NCBI GenBank assembly: GCA_008012115.1
Contig: SSEB01000006.1
Span: 62,001-126,000 of the forward strand
Source of the DNA: Nevskiaceae bacterium
Lineage (GTDB): Bacteria; Pseudomonadota; Gammaproteobacteria; Nevskiales; Nevskiaceae
Direction of reading: 5' to 3'
DNA length: 64,000 nt
Shown here: in pieces, positions 48,181 through 63,161 of the stretch
Layout: each line of letters begins with the position of its first letter
Position numbering within the stretch: position 1 is the stretch's first letter
Made by a program: the position numbers and the translations under genes
Notes under the pieces: model-generated
Seen by the model: the letters and a program-made list of their open reading frames with translations, nothing else
Told to the model about the DNA's origin: nothing
Databases searched by the model: none

Positions 48181-49503
48181 ATGCTCATCGTCAACGCCAA
48201 GATCATCAACGAAGGCCATGAAATCGAAGGCGATGTCCTGATCCGCAACGGCCGTATCGAGCGCATCGGCAAGCAGCTCAGCGCGCCCGCCGGCTGCGAG
48301 ACCTTCGACGCCGCCGGCCGCTGGCTGCTGCCGGGCATGATCGACGACCAGGTGCACTTCCGCGAACCCGGCCTGACCCAAAAGGGCGACCTCGCCACCG
48401 AATCGGCGGCGGCGGTGGCGGGCGGCATCACCAGCTTCTTCGATATGCCCAACACCATCCCGAACTGCACGACGCGCGCCGAGTTCGATGCCAAGTTCGC
48501 CCGCGCCCAGGGCCGATCCCACGCCAACTACTCGTTCCACTTCGGCGCCGCCAACGACAATCTCGAGGAGATCAAGCGCCTGAAGAAGGGCGACGCGCCG
48601 GCGGTGAAGATTTTCATGGGCGCCTCGACCGGCAACATGCTTGTCGACAATCCGCAGACGCTGGAAGGCATCTTCGAGCACTCGCAGCTGATGCTGCTGA
48701 CGCACTGCGAGGACACGCCGATGATCAAGGCCGCCGAGGAGGCCGCGCGCGCCCAATACGGCGAGGACGTGCCCTGGGGCGAGCATCCGCACATCCGCTC
48801 GGCCGAGGCCTGCTACAAGTCCACCGAGCTGGCGGTGGGCCTGGCCAAGAAGCACAACGCACGCCTGCATGTGCTGCACCTGACCACCGCGCGCGAGCTG
48901 GACTTCTTCACGCCGGGGCCGGTGAAGGGCAAGCGCATCACCGTCGAAGCCTGCGTGCACCACCTGTACATGGACGAATCCTGGTACGCGGCCCAGGGCG
49001 CCCGCGTGAAGTGCAACCCGGCGATCAAGACCGCCGCCGACCGCGCCGCCCTGCTCAGGGCCGTGCGCGAGGACCGCATCGACGTCATCGCCACCGACCA
49101 CGCGCCGCATACGCGCGAAGAGAAGTCGCAGAAATACTTCAAGGCGCCCGCCGGCCTGCCGCTGGTGCAGCACGCCCTGCTGATGCTGCTGGACCTGGTG
49201 CAGCGCGGCGAGCTGAACCTGCGCACCGTGGTGCAGAAAACCAGCCATTCGGTGGCCGACATGTTCGGCGTCAAGGACCGCGGCTACATCCGCGAGGGCT
49301 ACTGGGCCGACCTGGTGCTGGTCAACCACAACGCCAGCACCACCGTGCAGGCGCCGGACCTGCTCTACAAGTGCGGCTGGTCGCCGCTGGAAGGCCGCAG
49401 CTTCCCGGCCCGCATCGACGCCACCTGGGTCAACGGCGAGCTGGCCTGGCACGAGGGCCGTCTCCTGCCCCGCGCCCTCGGCCAGCGGATTGAATTCGTT
49501 TGA
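48181..49503 (+). CDS. dihydroorotase
   Basis: MLIVNAKIINEGHEIEGDVLIRNGRIERIG; WLLPGMIDDQVHFREPGLTQKGDLATESAAAVAGGITSFFDMPNT; IATDHAPHTREEK. Confidence 0.93.
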   Translation: MLIVNAKIINEGHEIEGDVLIRNGRIERIGKQLSAPAGCETFDAAGRWLLPGMIDDQVHFREPGLTQKGDLATESAAAVAGGITSFFDMPNTIPNCTTRAEFDAKFARAQGRSHANYSFHFGAANDNLEEIKRLKKGDAPAVKIFMGASTGNMLVDNPQTLEGIFEHSQLMLLTHCEDTPMIKAAEEAARAQYGEDVPWGEHPHIRSAEACYKSTELAVGLAKKHNARLHVLHLTTARELDFFTPGPVKGKRITVEACVHHLYMDESWYAAQGARVKCNPAIKTAADRAALLRAVREDRIDVIATDHAPHTREEKSQKYFKAPAGLPLVQHALLMLLDLVQRGELNLRTVVQKTSHSVADMFGVKDRGYIREGYWADLVLVNHNASTTVQAPDLLYKCGWSPLEGRSFPARIDATWVNGELAWHEGRLLPRALGQRIEFV

Positions 49504-49614
49504 TTTGCGCCCGCGCGCCGGCGACGAGGCCGGCGCGCTTGAATCGCCAGGGACCGGCCTTACTTTGAGTCAATCCGGCATAATGCCGGCAATGCCTCAC
49601 CCACCGGAGATCCC

Positions 49615-52017
49615 GTGGAAACCCTGAACGACCGGCAGGCCCCCGTTCTACCCCTGCGCGATGTGGTGGTCTTCCCCCACATGGCGATTCCGCTGTTCGT
49701 CGGCCGCGACAAATCGATCAAGGCCCTGTCCGCCGCCATGCAGGACGACAAGCGCATCCTGCTGGTGGCGCAGCGCGTGGCCGACGCCGACGATCCCGTC
49801 GCCAAGGACCTCTACGAAGTCGGCACCCTGGCCAGCATCCTCCAAATGCTCAAACTGCCGGACGGCACCGTGAAGGTGCTGGTCGAAGGCGTGCGCCGCG
49901 CGCGCATCACCTCGCTGGACGAGAGCGGCGCCTATCTCACCGCCGAATGCCACCCGCTGCCGGATGATGCCGCCAGCGTCACCGACAGCAAGGAGATCGA
50001 CGCGCTGACGCGTTCGATCCTGGCCCAGTTCGAGGCCTACGCCAAGCTCAACAAGAAGATTCCCGCCGAGCTGCTGCCGTCGCTGACCAGCATGGACTCG
50101 CCGGGCCGCCTGGCCGACACCATCTCCGCCCACCTGTCGCTGAAGCTGGAAGACAAGCAGCAGGTGCTGGAACTGGACGACGCCAAGACGCGCCTGGAGC
50201 ACGTGCTCAAGATGCTGGAAGGCGAAATCGACGTGATGCAGATCGAGAAAAAGATCCGCGGCCGCGTCAAGCAGCAGATGGAGAAGAACCAGCGCGAGTA
50301 CTACCTCAACGAGCAGATCAAGGCGATCCAGAAGGAACTGGGCGAAGGCGAGGACGGCCCTTCCGAGCAGGAAGAGCTGGCCAACCGCATCGAGAAGTCC
50401 GGCATGCCCAAGGAGGCCAAGTCCAAGGCCCGCGCCGAGCTCAACAAGCTGAAGATGATGCCGGCGATGTCGGCGGAAGCCACCGTCGTGCGCAACTACC
50501 TCGACGTGCTGACGCAGGTGCCGTGGAAGAGGCGCACCAAGACCCATATCGACCTCAAGGCCTGCCAGGACAAGCTCGACGCCGATCACTACGGCCTGGA
50601 GAAGATCAAGGAACGCATCGTCGAGCATCTCGCCGTGCAGTCGCGCGTCAAGAAGCTGCGCGGCCCGATCCTGTGCCTGGTCGGCCCGCCGGGCGTGGGC
50701 AAGACCTCGCTCGGTCGCAGCATCGCCGAGGCGGTCAACCGCAAGTTCGTGCGCATGAGCCTGGGCGGCGTGCGCGACGAGGCCGAGATTCGCGGCCATC
50801 GCCGCACCTACATCGGCTCCATGCCCGGCAAGATCATCCAGAGCATGACCAAGGTCGGCGTGAAGAACCCGCTGTTCCTGCTCGACGAGATCGACAAGAT
50901 GAGCATGGACTTCCGCGGCGATCCGTCGTCGGCGCTGCTGGAAGTGCTCGACCCCGAGCAGAACAACACCTTCAACGATCACTACCTGGAAGTGGACTTC
51001 GACCTGTCGGACGTGATGTTCATCGCCACGGCCAACTCGCTGAACATCCCCGGCCCGCTGTTGGACCGCATGGAAGTGATCCGCATCCCCGGCTACACCG
51101 AGGACGAGAAGCTCAACATCGCCAAGCAGTACCTGATCCCCAAGCAGGTCAAGGCCAACGGCCTCAACGACGGCGAGCTGGAAGTGACCGACAAGGCGAT
51201 CCTCGCCACCATCCGCCATTACACGCGCGAAGCCGGCGTGCGCAGCCTCGAGCGCCTGATGAGCAAGATCGCGCGCAAGACGGTCAAGCAGCTGCTGCTC
51301 AAGCCGGCGGAAAAGAAGATCAAGGTCACCGAGAAGAATCTCGACAAGTACCTGGGCGTGCCGCAGTTCCGCTTCGGCCGCGCCGAGGACAAGAACCAGA
51401 TCGGCCAGGTCACCGGCCTGGCGTGGACGGAAGCGGGCGGCGAGCTGCTGACCATCGAGGCCGCGCTGGCGCCGGGCAAGGGCCAGATGACGCAGACCGG
51501 CTCGCTGGGCAACGTCATGCAGGAGTCGATCAAGGCGGCGCTGACCGTGGTGCGCTCGCGCTCCAAGGAGTTCGGCATCGACCCCAAGTTCTACGAGACC
51601 AACGACATCCACGTGCACGTGCCGGAAGGCGCCACGCCCAAGGACGGCCCCAGCGCCGGCGCGGCGATGTGCACGGCCCTGGTGTCGGCGCTCACCGGCA
51701 TCCCGGTGCGCGCGGATGTCGCTATGACCGGCGAGATCACGCTGCGCGGCGAGGTGCTGCCCATCGGCGGCCTCAAGGAAAAGCTGCTGGCGGCGCAGCG
51801 CGGCGGCATCCAGACCGTGCTGATCCCGCAGGAGAACGTGAAGGATCTCGCCGACATTCCGGACAACGTCAAGAGCAAGCTCAACATCGAGCCGGTGCGC
51901 TGGATCGAGGACGTGCTCAAGTTCGCGCTGGAGCGAGCGCCGCAGCCGCGCGCGGAGCCCGAGCCTGTCGCCCCGGCGCCGGCGCCAGCCTCCGGCGAAG
52001 CGCCGCGCGCGCACTGA
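49615..52017 (+). CDS. lon: ATP-dependent Lon protease
   Basis: GTG start; [77 protein letters not shown] catalytic Ser. Confidence 0.98.
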   Translation: METLNDRQAPVLPLRDVVVFPHMAIPLFVGRDKSIKALSAAMQDDKRILLVAQRVADADDPVAKDLYEVGTLASILQMLKLPDGTVKVLVEGVRRARITSLDESGAYLTAECHPLPDDAASVTDSKEIDALTRSILAQFEAYAKLNKKIPAELLPSLTSMDSPGRLADTISAHLSLKLEDKQQVLELDDAKTRLEHVLKMLEGEIDVMQIEKKIRGRVKQQMEKNQREYYLNEQIKAIQKELGEGEDGPSEQEELANRIEKSGMPKEAKSKARAELNKLKMMPAMSAEATVVRNYLDVLTQVPWKRRTKTHIDLKACQDKLDADHYGLEKIKERIVEHLAVQSRVKKLRGPILCLVGPPGVGKTSLGRSIAEAVNRKFVRMSLGGVRDEAEIRGHRRTYIGSMPGKIIQSMTKVGVKNPLFLLDEIDKMSMDFRGDPSSALLEVLDPEQNNTFNDHYLEVDFDLSDVMFIATANSLNIPGPLLDRMEVIRIPGYTEDEKLNIAKQYLIPKQVKANGLNDGELEVTDKAILATIRHYTREAGVRSLERLMSKIARKTVKQLLLKPAEKKIKVTEKNLDKYLGVPQFRFGRAEDKNQIGQVTGLAWTEAGGELLTIEAALAPGKGQMTQTGSLGNVMQESIKAALTVVRSRSKEFGIDPKFYETNDIHVHVPEGATPKDGPSAGAAMCTALVSALTGIPVRADVAMTGEITLRGEVLPIGGLKEKLLAAQRGGIQTVLIPQENVKDLADIPDNVKSKLNIEPVRWIEDVLKFALERAPQPRAEPEPVAPAPAPASGEAPRAH

Positions 52018-52038
52018 GCCGGCCGTCGTGCATCAGAC

Positions 52039-52070
52039 CGCCACACCGCGTGACGGGTGTGGCGGTTTTT
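52039..52070 (+). terminator. Rho-independent terminator after lon
   Basis: CCGCCACACC-GCGTGAC-GGGTGTGGCGG-TTTTT. Confidence 0.88.
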
Positions 52071-52105
52071 GTTTGTCGCGGCGGTCCGGGAGGCCGGCGG
52101 CGGCG

Positions 52106-52217
52106 CCACCCGCTCGTCGCCATTTCCCTGGGGAATTGGTTATAAATTGATTACAGAATTTATAATCGATATATATTTAATAACATCCTGTCCCGCACTT
52201 CCGCCAGCAGCGGGTGC
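52106..52217. repeat. 112-bp interrupted-palindrome intergenic element, copy E8
   Basis: CCACCCGCT-94 bp-AGCGGGTGC; internal GTTA at 52139, TAAC at 52181. Confidence 0.96.
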
Positions 52218-52244
52218 GCGTTTTGCAGCACGCCACGGGCCCTC

Positions 52245-52868
52245 ATGAATCTGCTTTTGCTCCTCGCCACCCTAGCCGCCCTGCTCAGCGGCCCGCTGCT
52301 GTACGCGGTGGCGCGCCGCCGGCCGCGGCTGCTGCGCGCGATGGACGCCTTCGTGCTGGTGAGCGTCACCGGGCTGGTGCTGCTCGACGTGCTGCCGGAA
52401 ACCTGGGAGCGCTCCGGCGCCTGGAGCCTGCTGTTCATCGGCCTGGGCCTGCTCGGACCCACGGCGCTGGAGCACCTGCTGACGCGCGCGCGGCGCGAGG
52501 CGCATCTCGCCGCCCTGGCCCTCGCCATTTTCGGCCTGGTGCTGCACAGCTTCGGCGATGGCGTGGTGCTGTCGGCCACCGGTGGCGGCGCCCATCCGCT
52601 GGCGCTGGGCCTGGCCGTCGCCATCCACAGCGTGCCGGTGGGACTGGCGACGTGGTGGCTGATGGTGCCGGTGTTCGGTCGCGGCCTGCCGGCCTTCACC
52701 CTGGCGGCCATGTGCGCCAGCACCGTCGCCGGCTTCATCTTCGCGGTGGAACTGAGCGCCGGCATCGACGCCAGGGTCTGGGCTGCGTTCCAGGCCCTGG
52801 TGGCCGGCTCCATCCTGCACGTGGTGTTCGGCCGGCCGCACGCGCACCGGCACGATCACCCGCACTGA
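52245..52868 (+). CDS. ZIP-like metal transporter family membrane protein
   Basis: Multiple TM segments; LVSVTGLVLLDVLPETWE; ALALAIFGLVLHSFGDGVVLS; AVAIHSVPVGLATWW; His-rich C-terminus. Confidence 0.65.
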   Translation: MNLLLLLATLAALLSGPLLYAVARRRPRLLRAMDAFVLVSVTGLVLLDVLPETWERSGAWSLLFIGLGLLGPTALEHLLTRARREAHLAALALAIFGLVLHSFGDGVVLSATGGGAHPLALGLAVAIHSVPVGLATWWLMVPVFGRGLPAFTLAAMCASTVAGFIFAVELSAGIDARVWAAFQALVAGSILHVVFGRPHAHRHDHPH

Positions 52869-52874
52869 ACGCGT

Positions 52875-53414
52875 TTAGCGCTGCAAATCCTCGAGGCGCA
52901 GCTGCGCGCGCATCTCGTCCTGCAGGCGCGCCTGGTTGTACTGGTAGAAGCCCAGGCCGCCGCGAATCATCTCGAAGGGATGGATGGCGTTGACGCGATC
53001 CTCCAGCCAGGCCTGCGGAAACCGCGAAGGGCTCAGCGGCGGATAGCCGGCCTCGGCGGTCTCGAAGCGGCCATGACCGACGTAGGCGTAGGTCACCCTC
53101 TGCGGCGGCACGCTGGCCGTCGCCTGATTGAGGCGCAGCAGGCCGGAGTAGCCCGCCGCGGCAGCGGCGCCGGCAAGCAGGAAGGTGGCCGGCAGGCGTT
53201 CCGCACGCGCTGCGCCGCGGCCGACGCGCCAGGCTGTCATCCCCGCGAGAACACCGATGCCCGCCAGCGCCAGCCACGGTCGGATTCCGGCATAGGCCCA
53301 GGGATTGGCGTAGAAATCCGCGAGCGCATAGATCGCAAGCAGCAGGAAGACCGCCGTCAGCATGCGGATGCCGCGATGCGCCGTCAGCTCCAGCGCGGGG
53401 TTGGTCAGGGCCAT
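52875..53414 (-). CDS. hypothetical membrane protein
   Basis: 179 aa, three predicted TM-like hydrophobic stretches; adjacent to DAHP synthase. Confidence 0.55.
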   Translation of the reverse strand: MALTNPALELTAHRGIRMLTAVFLLLAIYALADFYANPWAYAGIRPWLALAGIGVLAGMTAWRVGRGAARAERLPATFLLAGAAAAAGYSGLLRLNQATASVPPQRVTYAYVGHGRFETAEAGYPPLSPSRFPQAWLEDRVNAIHPFEMIRGGLGFYQYNQARLQDEMRAQLRLEDLQR

Positions 53415-53424
53415 CGACGGGCGT

Positions 53425-54771
<1,347 letters not shown>

Positions 54772-54831
54772 GACAGGATCGGTTGCGGCGATAATAGGGG
54801 CGCAAGTATACCCCCTGGCCCACGCTGCCCC

Positions 54832-57414
<2,583 letters not shown>

Positions 57415-57426
57415 GGCTGACGCTGC

Positions 57427-57457
57427 AACGCGACGGCGTGCGCTACGCCGTCGCGTT
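57427..57457. terminator. perfect 13-bp stem hairpin between convergent mutS and DUF885 genes
   Basis: AACGCGACGGCGT-GCGCT-ACGCCGTCGCGTT; no strong U tract. Confidence 0.6.
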
Positions 57458-57474
57458 CCGCCCGCCGTGACGCA

Positions 57475-59241
57475 TTACGATCGCGCCAGTTCCGCCGGCA
57501 CGAACTGCTCCATCACCGCCTTCTGCAGCAGCGCCGGCGGCAGCAGGCCCTGCGACAGCACGAAGTCATGGAAGCGCTGCTTGTCGAACTTGCCCATCAG
57601 CGCCAGCTCCGCGCGGCGGCGCGTTTCCATCAGCGCCTGGTAGCCGACGAAATACGCCGTGGCCTGGCCCGGCGAGCGGTAGGTGTAGCGGTCCACTTCC
57701 TGCTTGGCCATACCCTCCGACAGGCAGACCTCGTTGACCAGCACGTCGTGCACCTGCGCGGGCGTGAGCAGGCCGAGGTTGACCATGGGGTCGAGATACG
57801 CCCGCGCCGCACGCAGCAGGCGGTGCTGCAGGCCGATGAGCTGGCCGTCCAGCGGCATGTAGGGCTTCATCTCCGCTTCCGAGTACAGCGCCCAGCCTTC
57901 GACGTTGACGCTGTTGAAGGCGAACACCGCGCGCGCAATCGACACGCCCTTCTCGATCATGGCCGCGAACTGCAGCTCGTGCCCCGGCCGCGCCTCGTGG
58001 GCGGTCAGCGTCCAGGCGGCGGCGTCGAAGGTGAAGTCGTCCATCTGCAGCGTCTTCTCGCCGGCCTTGCCGGGCACCTTGAGCGGCAGCACGAATTCGC
58101 CGTACTCGCCGGTGTTGCCGATCAGGCGCGGCGGACTCATGTTCGGGGCCGGCAGCATCGCCGACTCCGCTTCGCTGGCGAGGCGGATCGCCGCATTGCG
58201 CTGCGGCACGGTGATTTCATGTTCGCGCCGCAGGATGTCCTCGATCTGGTGCAGGCGATGCGTGTAGAGCGGCAGGATGGCCTTGCCCTGCACCTGCTGC
58301 TGCTTGAGCGCGCGGATCACGTCGCGGTAGTCGCTGGTCTTGAGGCCTTTCTGCTTGGCCACCAGCGGCGCCAGCGCGCGCAGCTCGTTCTGGATTTCCT
58401 CGAAGCTGACCAGCGCGCGGCGCATCAGCTCATCCGGCGCCACATCGACGCCCACCTGCTTGAGATTGTCCGCGTACAGCGCCGGCGGCAGCCGATGGTC
58501 CGCGCGGGCGCGCGGCAGGATTTCGCGCGTCACCCAGGCGTCGTAGTCCTTGAGCTGCGTGGTCAGCGTGTCGAGCGCCGGTTCGTAGCCCTTGACCTTG
58601 CTGGCCGCGAACAGCTGGCGCAGCCCGTCGATCAGGCGCGGCGAGTCCGCCAGATCCTGCTCCACCTCGCCGCGGAACGGCCCGACGAGGTTCTTGTCGT
58701 CGAAGCGCTCGCTGCTGCGCGCCTTGGCCAGCTCCGTGATCGGCGTGGTGCCGGGCTCGAGTCCGGCGTAACGGCGCAGGCGCGCCAGCGCCGCGGTCTG
58801 CCGCTCGGCCGGGATGCGCGCATCGAGCAGCGCCCGCACGCCGGAGAACACCAGCCGCGACACGCTGGTGTAGGGCAGCAGCAGATCGTGCTGCAGCTTG
58901 GCGCTGGCGAGATTGTCCTGGCCGGCCTTGATCAGGATGTCGAGATCCTGCAGGACCGCGGCATCGCTGGTCTTGCCGCGTCGTGCCTGCAAATCAGCGA
59001 CGGCGGTTTCCAGCGCCCGGTTGCTGCGCTCGTAGACCTGCGGCTTGAGGTCGGTGACCTGCTCGTCGTAGCCGTCCACGCCCAGCTCCTGCGCGCTCTC
59101 CGGAGAGAACTGCGCCAGCGGCGTCAGCAACACCTGGGCGTTGCGGTTGCTCTCCGTCACCCAGGCCGGCTCGGCGGCGGCGGCGACACCGGCCAGCGCG
59201 GCCAGCAGCGCGCCGGCGAATCCCTTGGCAAGTTTCTTCAT
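57475..59241 (-). CDS. DUF885 family exported protein (putative metallopeptidase-like)
   Basis: Signal peptide MKKLAKGFAGALLAALAGVAAAAEP; LTAHEARPGHELQFA; NVEGWALYSE; YRSPGQATAYFVGYQ. Confidence 0.85.
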   Translation of the reverse strand: MKKLAKGFAGALLAALAGVAAAAEPAWVTESNRNAQVLLTPLAQFSPESAQELGVDGYDEQVTDLKPQVYERSNRALETAVADLQARRGKTSDAAVLQDLDILIKAGQDNLASAKLQHDLLLPYTSVSRLVFSGVRALLDARIPAERQTAALARLRRYAGLEPGTTPITELAKARSSERFDDKNLVGPFRGEVEQDLADSPRLIDGLRQLFAASKVKGYEPALDTLTTQLKDYDAWVTREILPRARADHRLPPALYADNLKQVGVDVAPDELMRRALVSFEEIQNELRALAPLVAKQKGLKTSDYRDVIRALKQQQVQGKAILPLYTHRLHQIEDILRREHEITVPQRNAAIRLASEAESAMLPAPNMSPPRLIGNTGEYGEFVLPLKVPGKAGEKTLQMDDFTFDAAAWTLTAHEARPGHELQFAAMIEKGVSIARAVFAFNSVNVEGWALYSEAEMKPYMPLDGQLIGLQHRLLRAARAYLDPMVNLGLLTPAQVHDVLVNEVCLSEGMAKQEVDRYTYRSPGQATAYFVGYQALMETRRRAELALMGKFDKQRFHDFVLSQGLLPPALLQKAVMEQFVPAELARS

Positions 59242-59264
59242 GACGATCTCCATCGAATGCCCGC

Positions 59265-59483
59265 TCAAAGGCCGGCGTTGCGCAGCATGAATTTGACGAT
59301 CAGCACCAGCCCGGCGATCAACACCACCGTCATCACGACGCCGATGACGATGAAATGCAGCGGACGGCCATGGGTGAAATCGCGCTCGCGGTTCTTGCGG
59401 CTCTGCACGCCGAAGAACGCGGCGTTGACGCTGGCGATCACCTGCCACAGCGTCGGTTTTCGGTTTTGATCGGGCTCGCTCAT
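59265..59483 (-). CDS. DUF2970 family small membrane protein
   Basis: PTLWQVIASVNAAFFGVQSRKNRERDFTHGRPLHFIVIGVVMTVV. Confidence 0.8.
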   Translation of the reverse strand: MSEPDQNRKPTLWQVIASVNAAFFGVQSRKNRERDFTHGRPLHFIVIGVVMTVVLIAGLVLIVKFMLRNAGL

Positions 59484-59516
59484 GGGCTCAAGGTCCTTCG
59501 GCACTGTCCTGGGGCG

Positions 59517-59628
59517 CCACCCGCTTTCGACGGAAAGCCCGGACAGATTGTTAATAAATATAATCTGAAAAATTTTTCGATAAATAAAATATAACGACTT
59601 CCAGGCGCCCACCCTCGACAGCGGGTGG
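59517..59628. repeat. 112-bp interrupted-palindrome intergenic element, copy E9
   Basis: CCACCCGCT-94 bp-AGCGGGTGG; internal GTTA at 59550, TAAC at 59592. Confidence 0.97.
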
Positions 59629-59639
59629 CGGGAAGATGG

Positions 59640-60131
59640 TCAGTAGTCGGCCAGGATTTTCCGGCTGGCCGCCACATCGGCGGCGGACTTGGCCTTGATG
59701 TCGTCGACGATCATCTGCTCGAGCTTGCCACCGATCAGCGGGATGCTGCTGCTGACATTCCACTTCATCAGGTTGACCGCGCCCTGGCCCTCGTCCCTGA
59801 GCACCATGTCGGCGGTCACCTTGACCGGTGCGCCCTTGACCTCGACGTCGAGGCGGCCGGTCAGCGCCTTGAGGTCCCAGGTGTCGGTCTGCGTGATGTG
59901 CGTGGTGCCGCCCACGAATTTCTGGATCGCCGCCGGAATCTGCGTGGCGCTGGCCTTGATGGTGTAGCGGCACTTGATGCGGAAGGTCTTGTCGTCCTTG
60001 CTGCATTCCAGCACCACGATGTCCCAGGCGCCGACGGCGGCGTACTTGCGTTCGAAGAACTTCTGGTCGGAGTACATCCTGATGACCGTCGCAGCCGGCT
60101 TGTCGAGCACGTGCTTGTCTTCAAATTTCAT
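59640..60131 (-). CDS. DUF2505 family protein
   Basis: MKFEDKHVLDKPAATVIRMYSDQKFFERKYAAVGAWDIVVLEC; START/SRPBCC-like. Confidence 0.75.
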   Translation of the reverse strand: MKFEDKHVLDKPAATVIRMYSDQKFFERKYAAVGAWDIVVLECSKDDKTFRIKCRYTIKASATQIPAAIQKFVGGTTHITQTDTWDLKALTGRLDVEVKGAPVKVTADMVLRDEGQGAVNLMKWNVSSSIPLIGGKLEQMIVDDIKAKSAADVAASRKILADY

Positions 60132-60159
60132 GCGTCCCCTCTCTCGGAATCCACCAATG

Positions 60160-60191
60160 AAAAGGCCGCTGGAAGCGAACTTCCAGCGGCC
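60160..60191 (-). terminator. Rho-independent terminator for DUF1329 gene
   Basis: Minus strand GGCCGCTGGAA-GTTCGC-TTCCAGCGGCC-TTTT. Confidence 0.85.
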
Positions 60192-60214
60192 GGATGACGA
60201 TGTCGCCGATGACC

Positions 60215-61570
60215 TTACTTGGTGGTCATCTTCTGCACGGCGGCGGCCGTGAAGTAGTCGTCGCTGAAGTGCACCGTGCTGTCGATCGGGTGGTCTTCGT
60301 TGAACGCGGCGGTGATGAAGTAACGACCGGAGTCGAAGTGGTAGATGACTTCCGGCACCGTCGACGACGCCATGATGTTCGGCGCGAAGATCCAGTGGCC
60401 TTCCTGGAACTGGAACAGCTGGTCGCGGTTGTCGAAGTCGTCAACCAGGACGATATTCCAGCTGTCTTCGTCCACGTACATCACGCGCTTCTTGAAGGTG
60501 TGGCTGGTGCCCGGCTTGAGCGTCGCCTCGACCACCCAGACGCGGTGCAGCTCATACCGCGGCAGGTCCTGGTTGAGGTGCTTGGGACGCGCCAGATCCT
60601 TGTACTTGATGGTCTTGCCGGCGATCTTGTTGGAATCGTACGGAACGATCATCTCCTTCTTGCCGACCAGCTTCCAGTTGTAGCGGTCCAGGGCGCCGTT
60701 GAACATGTCGACCTGATCGTAGAACTGGTTGCCGTCGGTGCCTTCGTACGGGTTGTCGCAGCAGACCGTCGGAGCGCGGCGGATGCGCTTCAGGCCCGGC
60801 GAGTAGAGCCAGGCGGCGCGGCCTTCGTTGCCGGTCGAGGCTTTTTCAAGCACGAGGATGAAGGTGCCGGCCAGACGCGGCGGCGCCACCGTGCGCGACA
60901 GATAGCGCAGGAACTGCTTGTGGTCGTTGTCCAGGACCTGCGGGTGCTGGATGCTGGCGTAGTCGAACTGCACGTCCTCGATGATCTTGGTCAGCTGGAA
61001 GTCGCCGTTGGGCTGCACGATCATCTGGTTGTTGTAGCGGGTGGCCGCTTCGCCACGCCACTTCAGCTTGTGGTTCCAGATGACTTCCGCGCCGCTCTTG
61101 GGGATCGGGAACGGGAAGCCCATCTTGGCGCCGGCGGGATCGTCGGTGCCGCCGAGGGTCGCGTTGAGCGCGTTCTCGTAGGTCGACTTGTTGATCGGCT
61201 CCTGGAACGCGGCGATGCGGTGCGACGGATAGACGTTCATCTTGTAGCTGTCGAAGGTCGACAGCAGCTTGCGATGACCGTCGGACAGCTTGGCGGCGTA
61301 CTGCGCCATGTTGGCCTTGGTGATCGTGTACAGCGGCTTCTCGGCGTCGATCTTGGCGTCGCCCGGCCAGTTGTCCTTGAGCGGACCGTGCTGCGATTCC
61401 GGCGTCCACGCCGGGATGGTGCCTTCCTTGTTAGCGGCCTTTTCGGCGCCGATCGGGGTCAGGTCCTTACCCAGGTGATCGGCCTCCTCCTTGGAGACCT
61501 TGGCACCCGCCTGCTGAGCGACGAGGCTCAGGGCCAGAATGCCTGCAAATGTTGCTGCTTTTCTGATCAT
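60215..61570 (-). CDS. DUF1329 family exported protein (LolA/LppX-like fold family)
   Basis: Signal peptide; KEEADHLGKDLTPIGAEKAANKEGTIPAWT; AWLYSPGLKRIRRAPTVCCDNP; YVDEDSWNIVLVDDFDNRDQLFQFQEGH. Confidence 0.9.
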   Translation of the reverse strand: MIRKAATFAGILALSLVAQQAGAKVSKEEADHLGKDLTPIGAEKAANKEGTIPAWTPESQHGPLKDNWPGDAKIDAEKPLYTITKANMAQYAAKLSDGHRKLLSTFDSYKMNVYPSHRIAAFQEPINKSTYENALNATLGGTDDPAGAKMGFPFPIPKSGAEVIWNHKLKWRGEAATRYNNQMIVQPNGDFQLTKIIEDVQFDYASIQHPQVLDNDHKQFLRYLSRTVAPPRLAGTFILVLEKASTGNEGRAAWLYSPGLKRIRRAPTVCCDNPYEGTDGNQFYDQVDMFNGALDRYNWKLVGKKEMIVPYDSNKIAGKTIKYKDLARPKHLNQDLPRYELHRVWVVEATLKPGTSHTFKKRVMYVDEDSWNIVLVDDFDNRDQLFQFQEGHWIFAPNIMASSTVPEVIYHFDSGRYFITAAFNEDHPIDSTVHFSDDYFTAAAVQKMTTK

Positions 61571-61735
61571 GCGAACTTCTCCTCGGAATGAAACTCGGGC
61601 CGCTTTTTGAATCGCTGTACGAAACGCCATGACGTGTCGTGCGAGATGGGGATGCTAACGAATCTTCCCGACGATGCCAAACGTTTCGACGCCGTGACAG
61701 CGATGTGGCTTCGCGTATCGCACTGCACAAAAAAT

Positions 61736-63136
61736 CTAGGCGCGCGTCGCGTCCAGTTCACGCGTCAGCAGCTCGCGCGTGTTCAGCTCCGCGTGCAGGG
61801 TGGCCAGCATGATGAAGACGCCGGCGAGGCGACGGTGCAGGAACACGATCTCGCGCGGCGGCACGCGGAAGTACACCGACAGCGCGTTCATCGCCGCCAG
61901 CTTGCCGCTGCGCATCGGCAGGTCGCTCTCGCCCCAGCGGTAGGCGCCGTCGGCGGTCAACAATTGCGGCGGGATGCGGCCCTCGGCCGGGTCGGTGAAC
62001 GGCTCCACGATCATCTCGCACATCTCCGAAAACGCGTCGGTCACGCCGCGCGGAAACTTCTCGTTCATCAGCCCGATGGCGCGTGCACCGCTCTGCAGGC
62101 GCTCGCGGTCCCGGTACAGCGCACCGGCCACGATATCGCCGTACTGCCGCACGAACTCGCGCGAGTAGAGCCGGGTCGCGCCGAAATCGAGCAGAACGAT
62201 GCGGTCGTTGCCGCCCTCGTGAAGGCGGATACGGTAGTTGCCGAAGTGCGGGTCGGACTGGACCATGCCCCAGCCGAAGAACTCGTCGAGAAACAGTTGC
62301 AGAAAGGCGTACGACAGGCGGTTGCGCCGGGCCTGCGACAGCGCCTGCACCGCCGGCTCGCGCACGCTGATGCCTTCCTCGAAGGTGGTGGTCAGCACCA
62401 CGTCGCTGCTGTACTCGCCCTGCACCTGCGGCACGACGAAGCGCGGATCGTCCTTGAGCTTCTCGGCGAAGGCCTCGGTGAAGCGGCGCTCGCTGCGATA
62501 GTCGACTTCGCGCAGCAGCATCTCGCGCACTTCCGCGAACACCGGCGCGAGGTCCAGCCCCTTGGGTGTGAGCCGCGACATCACCAGCAGCCGCGTCAGC
62601 GTGCGGATATCGCTCTCGATGGCGTCGCCGACGCCCGGATACTGGATCTTCACGCACAGGGCCTGGCGGTCTTTCCGGCGCCAGGCACGATGCGCCTGCC
62701 CCAGTGAAGCGGCGGCGATCGGCGTCTCGTCGATCTCCAGTTCCGCCAGGCGCGCGCGGCCCAGCGATTTCTCCAGCACCGGCTGCACCACCTTCCAGCT
62801 CACCGGCGGCGTGTCGTCCTGCAACTGCGACAGCACCGTCACCGCCTCCTCCGGCAGGAAGTACTGTCCGTACAGCGACAGCATCTGCCCGGCCTTCATC
62901 ACGCTGCCCTTGAGCTTGCCCAGCTCGTCGGCCAGGATCTGGGCCTGGCGCGCGTAGAAGTCGCGGTTGGCCTCGCTGCGCTGGATTTCGCCGCGGAAAA
63001 TATTGGCGATGGAGTGCGCCGCGATCTTGGCGCCGGCACCGAATCCCAGCCGCGTGAGGGCAATGTTGCGCTCCAGCGGCTTGGTTTTCAGCGATGAGAT
63101 GCTACCCTTCGCGCCGCGTTTTTCGTCAGTGGCCAT
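61736..63136 (-). CDS. ABC1/AarF/UbiB-family atypical kinase
   Basis: LKGSVMKAGQMLSLYGQYFLPEEAVTVLSQLQDDTPP (KxGQ motif); AAASLGQAHRA; ALCVKIQYPGV; VQSDPHFGNYR. Confidence 0.9.
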   Translation of the reverse strand: MATDEKRGAKGSISSLKTKPLERNIALTRLGFGAGAKIAAHSIANIFRGEIQRSEANRDFYARQAQILADELGKLKGSVMKAGQMLSLYGQYFLPEEAVTVLSQLQDDTPPVSWKVVQPVLEKSLGRARLAELEIDETPIAAASLGQAHRAWRRKDRQALCVKIQYPGVGDAIESDIRTLTRLLVMSRLTPKGLDLAPVFAEVREMLLREVDYRSERRFTEAFAEKLKDDPRFVVPQVQGEYSSDVVLTTTFEEGISVREPAVQALSQARRNRLSYAFLQLFLDEFFGWGMVQSDPHFGNYRIRLHEGGNDRIVLLDFGATRLYSREFVRQYGDIVAGALYRDRERLQSGARAIGLMNEKFPRGVTDAFSEMCEMIVEPFTDPAEGRIPPQLLTADGAYRWGESDLPMRSGKLAAMNALSVYFRVPPREIVFLHRRLAGVFIMLATLHAELNTRELLTRELDATRA

Positions 63137-63161
63137 GTCAAGCAACGGTGGGAATGAAAGG

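Noticed and set aside
49648-52014. 788-aa antisense ORF covering lon
   Set aside because: Shadow ORF from high GC3 of lon; low-complexity translation with no recognisable domain.
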